A stretch of DNA of 64,000 nt from Bacillota bacterium (GTDB lineage Bacteria; Bacillota; Bacilli; Paenibacillales; NBRC-103111): positions 3,916-67,915 of the forward strand of contig JAEWIS010000020.1 of the NCBI GenBank assembly GCA_023386955.1, given 5' to 3'. Every line of letters starts with the position of its first letter. Within the stretch, counting starts at the first letter, position 1. Shown here one piece after another: positions 17,282 through 25,900 of this stretch. The position numbers and the translations under genes were made by a program. The notes under the pieces are model-generated. The model saw nothing but the letters and a program-made list of their open reading frames with translations. It was not told the DNA's origin and ran no database searches.

Positions 17282-18517
17282 TTAAGTATTGTATTGATTG
17301 GGATTGCTGAAAACACTGCGCAGAATCAGGGTGGCGGCGCCGATAATGCCGCAATCGTCCCCCAGCCCGGCTGGCCCGATATAGATATGCTCGATATTAT
17401 GCTGCATGGACCGGTTGGCCACTTCCTCCCTGATACCTTGGAAAATAAAGTCCCCGCCGTTGGCAACGCCGCCGCCGATCAGCACCATCTCGGGGTTCAG
17501 CAGATTGATAACCAGGGACAGTGCACCGCCGATATGCCGGCCCGCCTGATCCAGCAAACCGATGGAGAACTCATCACCCTGCAAGGCTGCCTGGTGAATC
17601 AGTTCGCCTGTAATGGCATCAGGCTCACCGTTACTGAGCTGTGCCAGCAGCGGCGCCATCCCTCTGTGCACGGCCGTCCGGGCGATGTCCTCCAGAGCGG
17701 GACCGGAAGCAGCGGTGGATAGGCAGTCCGTTTTGCCGCAGAAACAGGGCTTTTCCTGGTGGCTGGCGATGCGGATATGACCGATCTCCCCTGCCCCGAA
17801 GTGGGCCCCCTTCAGGAGCTCGCCGTTGAGATAGATGCCGGACCCGATACCTGTTCCGATATTCAGGAAGAAAAAGTTAGAGACAGACTGGGCCTTGCCG
17901 AACCACTTCTCACCCAAAGCCATGGCACGCGCATCATTATCGATGGAGACGGGAAGCCCGAACTGCTCGCTGAACAGCTGGGCGACCTCGACATTCTTCC
18001 ATTGAAAGGCCGGGGCAAAAAGTGAAATCCCCCGGTCGGGATCCACCAGCCCGTGGATGCCCATACCGATGCCGAGAATCCGTTCGGCGGCTATTTCCGA
18101 AGCATCCAGCACGTTACGGATAGCTTGCCCGATGATGCCCATAATCTCTTCCGGCTCGGATGCTCCTCCAAAAGGAAGCGTGCTTTTGCAGCGGATATGA
18201 CCTTCCAAATCCGTAATGCCTACAGCGACATCGGTGGTTCCCATATCCACACCGACCACATAATACGCCTCGGGGTTCAGCTCCAGCAGGAGCGGCTTCC
18301 GCCCGCCGCTGGACACGCCGATCCCGGTTTCCCTCACCAGTCCCAGCTCCATCAGCCCTGCCGTATTGCTGGATACAGTGGCGGGGTTAAGCCCTGTAAT
18401 CTTGGAGATTTCCGCACGGGAGATCGGCCCCTTGGTACGGACAATCTGGAGAATGGTCGAGGTATTCATGTCCTTGATCAGACTTTTGTTGGCGGTATTA
18501 AATGTTTCCATAGACAC
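17282..18517 (-). CDS. ROK-family transcriptional regulator (XylR/NagC type)
   Basis: The 411-residue protein has an N-terminal winged helix (ISRAEISKITGLNPATVSSN) and a ROK sugar-kinase-like domain with VVGVDMGTTDVAVGITD and the zinc-site block CFCGKTDCLSTAASG. ROK repressors bind sugars and release operators. It is first in the galactose operon and divergent from xylB, with XylR-like dyads between, so it may control both directions. Whether the inducer is galactose, xylose or both cannot be read. Confidence 0.9.
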   Translation of the reverse strand: MSMETFNTANKSLIKDMNTSTILQIVRTKGPISRAEISKITGLNPATVSSNTAGLMELGLVRETGIGVSSGGRKPLLLELNPEAYYVVGVDMGTTDVAVGITDLEGHIRCKSTLPFGGASEPEEIMGIIGQAIRNVLDASEIAAERILGIGMGIHGLVDPDRGISLFAPAFQWKNVEVAQLFSEQFGLPVSIDNDARAMALGEKWFGKAQSVSNFFFLNIGTGIGSGIYLNGELLKGAHFGAGEIGHIRIASHQEKPCFCGKTDCLSTAASGPALEDIARTAVHRGMAPLLAQLSNGEPDAITGELIHQAALQGDEFSIGLLDQAGRHIGGALSLVINLLNPEMVLIGGGVANGGDFIFQGIREEVANRSMQHNIEHIYIGPAGLGDDCGIIGAATLILRSVFSNPNQYNT

Positions 18518-18524
18518 CTACTTT

Positions 18525-18543
18525 CTTTATTGACTAAATAAAG
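18525..18543. promoter_or_regulatory. Candidate ROK/XylR operator 1
   Basis: A near-perfect palindrome, CTTTATT and AATAAAG arms around a five-base centre, lies just upstream of the regulator start codon. The A/T-rich dyad resembles XylR operators but is shorter. Confidence 0.45.
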
Positions 18544-18630
18544 TATCTGTTGAATCCATTTTAGCAGTCTGGCCGGGATTATACAATAGGTTTTGTGAGG
18601 CGCTCTCAAAAAAGTTTTCCGCTAAAAATC

Positions 18631-18654
18631 TAAGTTTATTCATTTAACAAACTA
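18631..18654. promoter_or_regulatory. Candidate ROK/XylR operator 2, overlapping the xylB promoter
   Basis: TAAGTTTATT and AACAAACTA form an imperfect dyad like the known Bacillus XylR operator (TTAGTTTGTT...AACAAACTAA). The xylB -10 element TATAAT at 18658-18663 follows within four bases, so a bound repressor would block RNA polymerase. Confidence 0.6.
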
Positions 18655-18701
18655 TGTTATAATGAAGCTCAAATCATCACTTTTACAAGGAGCACGATAC
18701 G

Positions 18702-20234
18702 ATGAATTATTTCTTGGGCATTGATCTCGGCACTTCAGCCGTCAAGTGCATTCTGGTGGCAGAGGACGGCTCTGTCGCCGGCAGCCACAGTGAAGAATAC
18801 CCGCTCCTGCAGCCGCATCCCGGTTGGGCGGAGCAGCATCCCGAGGATTGGTGGAATCAGTCCGCCGCCTGCATTCGCGGCCTTCTGGCCAAAACAGGAA
18901 TTCCCGCAGCGCAAGTGGCCGGGGTTGGTTTGTCCGGGCAGATGCACGGCTCGGTATTCCTGGATGAGGAGCTGAAGGTGGTACGCCCCGCTCTTTTGTG
19001 GTGCGACCAGCGTACCGAGGCCGAATGCACCTGGATTGAAGAAACCATCGGCAAGCAAAGGCTTGGCGAGCTGACCGGCAACAAAGCGCTGACCGGCTTC
19101 ACCGCGCCGAAGGCGGTTTGGCTGAAGCGGAATGAACCCGAGCTGTTCGAACGCACCCGTCATCTGATTTTGCCCAAGGATTATGTAAGACTTCATCTGA
19201 TAGGCAAGCTGGGGATGGATGTGGCAGATGCCAGCGGTACCCTCCTGCTGAATGTGGCCAAGCGGGCTTGGTCCCAAGAAGTGGCTGACGCTCTGGGTAT
19301 TCCCTTCGAATGGCTGCCGCCTCTTTATGAAAGCAATGACATTGCTGGCCACCTGCTGCCTGAAGCGGCTGAAGCTACAGGCTTGGCTGCCGGTACTCCC
19401 GTAGTTGCCGGTGGCGGGGACCAAGCCTGCGGCGCTGTAGGGGTAGGCGTGGTGAAGAAGGGTATTGCTTCCGTTGCCTTGGGCACCTCCGGTGTGGTTT
19501 TCGTACATGACGAGGAATGCCATATGGACAGTGAGTTCCGACTCCACTCCTTCTGCCATGGTGTGCCCGGCAAGTGGCACCGGATGGGAGTTATGCTCTC
19601 CGCCGGCGGCTCCTTCCAATGGTGGCGCAACCAGTTCGGCTACGAGGAGCTGGAGAAGGCAGCCAAGGAAGGCCGAGATGCCTACGAATATCTGACTGCC
19701 CTGGCGGAGACCGCTCCTATCGGCAGTGAGGGCCTTCTGTTCCTGCCGTATCTCACCGGCGAACGCACACCCCACCCCGATCCGCGGGCACGCGGCGCTT
19801 TTATAGGCTTGAACCTGCGGCATACCAAAGCCCACCTGACCCGTGCGGTGCTGGAAGGCATCACCTTCGGCCTGCGGGATTCCCTGGAGCTGATGAAGGA
19901 ATCCTCCGTGGAGATCAGTGAGCTGCGTGTCAATGGCGGCGGCGCAAGAAGTCCCTTCTGGCGGCAGATGATCGCCGACATTTTCGGTTACCCGGTGGTG
20001 ACGGTGAACTCCACCGACGGCCCGGCTTACGGCGCAGCCGTGATGGCTGCTTCCGGTGTGCTCAACCGCGACATCTCCACCTTGTGTGAGGAATGGATCC
20101 GCGTGGAGCACAGAACCGAGCCTAACCCGGACAACAGCGCCCGCTACGAGGCGTATTACAAGCTTTACCGCAGCATGTACCCGACCCTGCGCGACTCCTT
20201 CCATCAACTGAGCGCGCTGGCCGTCCAGCAATAA
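18702..20234 (+). CDS. xylB: Xylulokinase (FGGY family)
   Basis: The 510-residue kinase has GIDLGTSAVKC at the N-terminus, GLSGQMHGSV, LWCDQRT, and the C-terminal GGGARSPFWRQMIADIF typical of XylB. It phosphorylates D-xylulose for entry into the pentose phosphate pathway. The ATG follows AAGGAG. No xylose isomerase gene is nearby, so isomerisation must come from elsewhere, or the kinase serves another ketose. It has its own terminator. Confidence 0.92.
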   Translation: MNYFLGIDLGTSAVKCILVAEDGSVAGSHSEEYPLLQPHPGWAEQHPEDWWNQSAACIRGLLAKTGIPAAQVAGVGLSGQMHGSVFLDEELKVVRPALLWCDQRTEAECTWIEETIGKQRLGELTGNKALTGFTAPKAVWLKRNEPELFERTRHLILPKDYVRLHLIGKLGMDVADASGTLLLNVAKRAWSQEVADALGIPFEWLPPLYESNDIAGHLLPEAAEATGLAAGTPVVAGGGDQACGAVGVGVVKKGIASVALGTSGVVFVHDEECHMDSEFRLHSFCHGVPGKWHRMGVMLSAGGSFQWWRNQFGYEELEKAAKEGRDAYEYLTALAETAPIGSEGLLFLPYLTGERTPHPDPRARGAFIGLNLRHTKAHLTRAVLEGITFGLRDSLELMKESSVEISELRVNGGGARSPFWRQMIADIFGYPVVTVNSTDGPAYGAAVMAASGVLNRDISTLCEEWIRVEHRTEPNPDNSARYEAYYKLYRSMYPTLRDSFHQLSALAVQQ

Positions 20235-20241
20235 TACGCAG

Positions 20242-20278
20242 AAGCCCGGCTTTTCCCGTATGGGAGGCCGGGCTTTAT
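20242..20278 (+). terminator. Rho-independent terminator of xylB
   Basis: AAGCCCGGC pairs with GCCGGGCTT across a 16-base loop and is followed by TATTATT. Confidence 0.8.
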
Positions 20279-20280
20279 TA

Positions 20281-20899
20281 TTGAGGCTGCTTACTGACTC
20301 TAACGGACCCAGGAGCCTTTATTTCACCAAAAACACCCTTTTCGCCATTCTTACAGACTCAGCTTCCGCTATTCCGGCCAAAACAGCACTTTGGTCAGCC
20401 CGCATACCCGAATAACGTCCCCTGAGTCCGCAAACGGCATGAAAGGGGCTATATTGTTCAAATAGAGGCTGTACGGTCCGCAAGAACACCACATTGAGCA
20501 TTCAGGGTAAACCACGTCCATTATCATGACCATTCTACGCCTCACTCGTCACACGCCTCCACCCCAACTAACCTCATACGCCCGCCTATGTACAAATACA
20601 ATCTGTCCCCGCTGCCAGCGCCCCCATGAAACACCAAAAACTCCTTCCGAAGAAGGAGTTTTTGGGTTACCCGCCTATGCCGTCCAGTCCTCTATGCTTC
20701 AAACCCGCTCTCGCAGGTGGGTGACCGCAGCCGCGCTTTTGAAGTCCCCCGCATCAGGGGGGCAGGTCAGCCGCACGACAATCTTGATCTCCCTAGAAAC
20801 ATTCATTGGTTCAAAACAATGGAGGACCAATACGCACATCGCAGGAATGTGTCTTTATTATAATCTTCGCTGAAGCAAAAGTAAAATATCAGAATATAC
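20281..20899. other. 619-bp non-coding gap with a hairpin
   Basis: I see no convincing gene here: the small ORFs lack ribosome sites and recognisable content. It holds a TAACGGA-type motif near 20299 and a strong terminator hairpin at 20634-20665. Confidence 0.5.
20634..20665. terminator. Perfect 14-bp stem, CGAA tetraloop terminator
   Basis: CCAAAAACTCCTTC is followed after CGAA by its exact complement, with T-runs inside each 3' arm. It can work on both strands; on the minus strand it lies about 235 bases after the DUF624 stop codon. Confidence 0.7.
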
Positions 20900-21667
20900 C
20901 TACAGTTTGGTTGGTGCGTTCAGCTCATCCTCTTCGGCTTCTTCCAGCTCTCCGGCCTTTTCCTTGGCCTTCTCGGCCTTGTCCTGCAGCCGTTGGAACC
21001 CGCGGTAGAAATACCAGAAGGTCACGAAGGCGCTGACGCTGCCCATGAAGAAGGGGATCAAAAACGTGTACCGGGTACTGATATACACAATTACCGCATT
21101 GGTAGCCAGGATCCCAATGGAGGTGAACGGCTGTCCCATAGTCATTATAAACGCATTCTTCACCAGTTGAAGCAGCTTCATATGAAAATGGACCATCAAC
21201 GAAAAGAAATTCAACAATGCGCCGACATACACGACGCCAAAGGAGATAAACAGAAACGACAGCCAGCGCAAAGCATTGGTCTGGGAGGAATAAAACCGGA
21301 TACAGACAATCAGCAGAACGCCGATGACCAGAAACAGCAGGCCGCCCAGCATGGCTTGTTTGTAATTTTCTTTATAACAACGGAAATAGGTTTTGAACAA
21401 AGGAACATCCGTATCCCCCATCACCCACTTGCGGGCAACACCGTACATTGCCACTGTGGCGGGAATCAATGTAAACGGACACAAAATTGCGATTATCCAT
21501 AAAGAAGAAAGCATAACATCCACAGTCATTTCCGGCGATGCCAGCATGGTCAGCAGCATAAAAAAGACCGGGATGGAACAAATCACCCACAAAATATTGA
21601 TGGCGCTCAACCGCATAATCCATTCCGATACACGGTAGAACCCGCCCATAATGCCCCGCATTTCCAA
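20900..21667 (-). CDS. DUF624 (YesL-family) membrane protein
   Basis: The 255-residue protein has about five membrane segments and the family-typical opening INILWVICSIPVFFM, then PATVAMYGVARKWVMGD. The C-terminal 35 residues are highly charged. DUF624 proteins often sit in carbohydrate ABC operons of Bacillales but their function is not established. Here there is no ABC transporter next to it. A TATAAT lies about 50 bases upstream on the minus strand. Confidence 0.85.
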   Translation of the reverse strand: MEMRGIMGGFYRVSEWIMRLSAINILWVICSIPVFFMLLTMLASPEMTVDVMLSSLWIIAILCPFTLIPATVAMYGVARKWVMGDTDVPLFKTYFRCYKENYKQAMLGGLLFLVIGVLLIVCIRFYSSQTNALRWLSFLFISFGVVYVGALLNFFSLMVHFHMKLLQLVKNAFIMTMGQPFTSIGILATNAVIVYISTRYTFLIPFFMGSVSAFVTFWYFYRGFQRLQDKAEKAKEKAGELEEAEEDELNAPTKL

Positions 21668-21853
21668 AAGAAGCTCCTCCTTAACATAGTGCCAGAATCA
21701 CATCATGCATATATTATAGCCTATTTCCGGCAAAATCGGTAGCGGCTCCCCCGCCTCCATTACTTGGTCCACGCCGAGGGCTGGATAAGTAATGAAGGCC
21801 TCGAAATGGGCAAGGCCCATTTGAGGGGAATCGCTCCAGGATGGGGAGGGATA

Positions 21854-22951
21854 TTACCCCACGATGCCCCGCGGCTCCTTATACAGCTCGGATATTTCCA
21901 GGAAGCGGCGCTCGCATTTCAGGAACACCTCGATAATATCCGGGTCGAAATGGACCCCCGCTTCCCGTGCGATATGCTCAACGGCCTGATCATGGCTGAA
22001 GGCATCCTTATATACCCGCTTGCTGGTTAACGCATCATACACATCCGCCACCGCCATCAGGCGCGCCGACAGGGGGATAGCCTCCCCCGCCAGCCCGTCG
22101 GGATAGCCGGTGCCGTTCCATTTCTCGTGGTGGGAATAGACAATTTCCTTGGCGTAATGCAGGAACGTTTCCGTTTCATCCATCACCCGCTCCGCCCTGT
22201 CTATCGCTTCTCTGCCCAATACGGTATGAGTTTTCATAATATCAAATTCCTCGGGCGTCAAGCGGCCGGGCTTCAGCAGAATATGGTCGGGGATCCCCAC
22301 CTTCCCGATGTCATGAAGAGGCGCGGAGGTGACGATCAGATCAATGTTTTCCTGATTGAGCTGCTTGCTGTATTTGCTTGTTTTGGAAAGCCATTTGGCC
22401 AGTTCCTGTATGTATAGCTTGGTGCGCTGTATGTGGTTGCCTGTATCCGTATCCCGGATTTCCGCCAAGGCGGCCATGGACATGATGGTGGCCTCCTGGA
22501 TGCGGGAAATCTCCTTGATCCGCCGCGAGATCTCCAGCTCCAGAAACTCGTTCTGGTTTTTCAGAAAATCCTTAGTCTGCTTTAGCTCCAGATGGGTTTT
22601 TACCCGGGAGAGGAGAATGGCGGAGCTGATGGGCTTGATAATATAATCCACCGCTCCGCAGGCAAAGCCCTTGTTTTCGTCCTCCGTATCACTTTTGGCT
22701 GTCAGGAAAATCACGGGAATGTCCGTTAAAGCCTCGTCCTCCTTAAAGTGCCGGCAGGTCTCGTAGCCGTCCATCACGGGCATCATAACGTCCAGCAGCA
22801 GCAGATCGGGCGGCGAGGCTTTGGCAATCTGCAAAGCTTTAGTGCCGGAGGTGGCTACCTTTACCTTGTAGTGCTCCTTCAACAAACCGCTTAATAGGGT
22901 CAAATTATCGGGTGTATCGTCAACTACCAGAATAACGGGCTTACTATTCAT
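21854..22951 (-). CDS. Response regulator with HD-GYP c-di-GMP phosphodiesterase domain
   Basis: The 365-residue protein has an N-terminal receiver (VVDDTPDN, LLLLDVMMPVMDG, IKPI) and a C-terminal HD-GYP domain with HDIGKVGIPD, KTHTVLGREAI and HHEKWNGTGYPDGLAG intact. Family members hydrolyse cyclic di-GMP when phosphorylated. Its start codon overlaps the stop of the hybrid histidine kinase by four bases, so translation is probably coupled and the two are likely a phosphorelay pair. Confidence 0.95.
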   Translation of the reverse strand: MNSKPVILVVDDTPDNLTLLSGLLKEHYKVKVATSGTKALQIAKASPPDLLLLDVMMPVMDGYETCRHFKEDEALTDIPVIFLTAKSDTEDENKGFACGAVDYIIKPISSAILLSRVKTHLELKQTKDFLKNQNEFLELEISRRIKEISRIQEATIMSMAALAEIRDTDTGNHIQRTKLYIQELAKWLSKTSKYSKQLNQENIDLIVTSAPLHDIGKVGIPDHILLKPGRLTPEEFDIMKTHTVLGREAIDRAERVMDETETFLHYAKEIVYSHHEKWNGTGYPDGLAGEAIPLSARLMAVADVYDALTSKRVYKDAFSHDQAVEHIAREAGVHFDPDIIEVFLKCERRFLEISELYKEPRGIVG

Positions 22952-25900
22952 AGGCAGTCATGGCTCCTTTCCTTCATAGCCGGATGGCGGGCAAGAACGG
23001 CCTCAATAACGGTGGCCGCCTCTTCCAACTCATAAGATTTAAGGCAATGTCCCAGGTGACTTTCTTCATCCGGCAAAAGAAGCGTGGCCAGTTCATGCTT
23101 GATGGCTTCATAATAATCAACAGCCTCACTATCGCTGTCCTGCAGCATGCCCAACAGCTTCTGCAGGGCTTGAACGGTGGGCTCCGCGCGGAATTTCATC
23201 TCGGGTTTAGCCTCGGGCTCCACAGGAATCAGCTCCTTGATGTCAAAAGCGATCCGGCGGAGAAGCTGCTCCAGCTCCTCGGCTTCCTTGTTAAGCTCCT
23301 GTTCTTCGCCATCATGAGACAGCTTTTTCTCGATCCGTTCACATAAGCCGCTGACAACCCATATGCCCAGATTGGCGGTGACTCCCTTCAGGTTATGGAT
23401 CAGGCGCTGCACCGTCTCCAGATCCCCTTGGCGGAGGGCATAACGGACCGGCACGGCCGTATCCGTCTGGTTATCCGCGAAGCTCAGCAGCAGTCTCCGG
23501 TACAGCTCCAGATTATGGCCTACCCGGCGCAGGCCGTCCTCCAGGTCGACACCATGGATGCTGGGCGGCCATTGCCCCAGCCTATCCGACTCCGGCGCTC
23601 CGTTATCGCCCGCCCGGATGTCCCCGGCAGCCGCTGCCACCTCGGGGAGAGCAGCCAGCCCAATCCGCCGGATAGCGGCAAACAGAATATCCGGATCAAT
23701 GGGCTTCGCCACGTGATCGTTCATTCCCGCGGCCAGACACCGTTCCTGCTCCTCCTGGAGCGTGCGGGCCGTCATGGCGATAATAGGCAGCGTATGCCCC
23801 ATGGCCCGGATCCGCTGGGCCGCTTCGAAGCCGTCCATTTCCGGCATCTGCAAATCCATCAGAATAAAATGGTACGGATCAGCAGACAAAGCCTGGTTTT
23901 TCATTTTTTCCACCGCAATGACGCCGTTGCCCGCAACATCCACCCGCAATCCCCGGCTGGTCAAAAGCTCCACAGCAATCTGCTGGTTAATCTCGTGATC
24001 CTCCACCAGCAGCACATATCCTTCCAGATCAGCACCGGCTGAGAGGCTATCCCGGCCCTCCAGCAAGGCAGGCGGCGGTGCGAAGTTCCGAACCAATGCA
24101 TCGAACAGCATGGATTCGCTGACCGGCTTCACCAGATAATCGTTGACCATAGCCGCCTCCGCCTGCTTCTTCAGGCTGTCCTCACCAAAGGCGGTGACCA
24201 GAATAATGGCCGGCTGGTGCCGGATGGACGGATCATTGCGGATGAGGGTGGAGGTTTCCAACCCGCAGATCCCCTCCATTTTCCAATCCAGCAGGATCAA
24301 ATCGAAGGGCCGGTCTGCATCCGCCAGGGCTACTGAACGGAGGGCTTCCTCACCGGATTCGGCGGTTTCCACCCGGCAGCGCATCTGCCCCAGGTATTCA
24401 GAGAGAATTTCCCGGGCCGTCATATTATCATCCACCACCAGAACCCGGAGGCCGTCCAGCCGTTCCGGCACGATCCGGCTGTGGATCAGCGCCGTTTCGG
24501 GAACCTCAAACCAGGCCTTGAAGCTGAATACACTGCCTTCCCCTTCCACACTCTCCACCCAGATGGAGCCGCCCATCATTTCCACCAGTTCTTTACTGAT
24601 GGCCAATCCCAGGCCTGTCCCCCCATACTGCCGGGTTGTGGAATTGTCCGCTTGCATAAAAGCCTGGAACATCCGAGCCCTGGCCTCTTCGGACATGCCG
24701 ATTCCCGTATCGGATACGGAGAACTTCAGCTCCAGCTTATCCCGGTAACCGGAGAGCATCTCAATCTGAAGCTCCACCTGTCCCTCCCGGGTAAATTTAA
24801 CGGCATTGCTCAGGAGATTCATCAGAATCTGCCCCAGCCGCAGAGGATCTCCCTTCAGACTCCGGGGGATACCCGGGCCCAAACGGGACAGCAGCTCCAG
24901 CCCCTTGTCATGCGCCTGCTGGCTGACAAGACCGATGGTTTGGCTGATTACATCCTCCAGTACAAAATCCACATGCTCCATTTGGAGCTTTCCGGATTCG
25001 ATTTTGGAGATGTCCAGAATATCATTTAGAACCCCCAACAGGGATTTTCCTGCGTTATGTATTTTGGTGACATAATCCTTTTGTTTGCCGGTCAGCTCCG
25101 TACGGAGGGCCAGATAAGCCAGCCCGATAATGGCATTCATAGGAGTCCGGATTTCGTGGCTCATATTGGCCAGAAACTGGGACTTGGCCTGAGTGGCCTC
25201 CTCCGCAAGCCGCAGAGCCTCCTCCAGCTGCTTTTCCTTCAGCTTCAGCTCCGTGATATCCTCCGAGATGCCCAACAGATGGGTTTGATGCCCGTCCGCA
25301 TCCACCATGGGTAGCTTGGTGGCATGGATATACCGGGTGCCCTTATCCTGCGTATGGACCACTTCAATTTCACTAACCGGTTTGCCTTCCCTCAGCACAC
25401 GCCCACCCGTTTCGTCCAGCGCCTTCGCCACATCCTCCGGAAAAATATCCAGATTGGTCAAACCGTTCATAGCCTGAGGCGTAAGCCCGAAGAAATCGCT
25501 GCAGGCACGGTTAACCTTATCGAAGCTCAGGGTATCCGCATTCTTCACATAGAGCATAAGCGGCAGGCTGTCGATAATCGTATCCAGAAAATGATTGGTG
25601 TTCAGCAGTTCCTTTTCCTTTTGCTTCAGGTCGCTGATGTCAGTCATAATCCCCAAATACCCGCCGGTGCTTCCGTCGGACAGCCGGTATGTCGAGACCG
25701 TATAGAGAATATCCCGCTCCAGCCGGTCGGCGAATATCCGCTTCATCATAATGCTCACCGGTTTGCCCGTATCCTGCACCTGCTGGCGGGCGCAGCTGAA
25801 TTCCTCATAGCTCTTGGCGGATACATGGGCGAAATCACGAAGCTTGAGCCCCCGGAGCTGGCTGCGGTTAATTCGGAAGGCGTCCTCGTATGCCCGGTTG

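Noticed and set aside
18598..18614. Possible cre site TGAGGCGCTCTCA near xylB
   Set aside because: Spacing is one base short of the consensus and two fixed positions fail.
18735..20231. 498-residue minus-strand ORF opposite xylB
   Set aside because: Antisense shadow of xylB with low-complexity content and no start signals.
21806..21824. Perfect hairpin AAATGGGC/GCCCATTT as a terminator of the HD-GYP gene
   Set aside because: No T-run follows on either strand, so I cannot call it a terminator.
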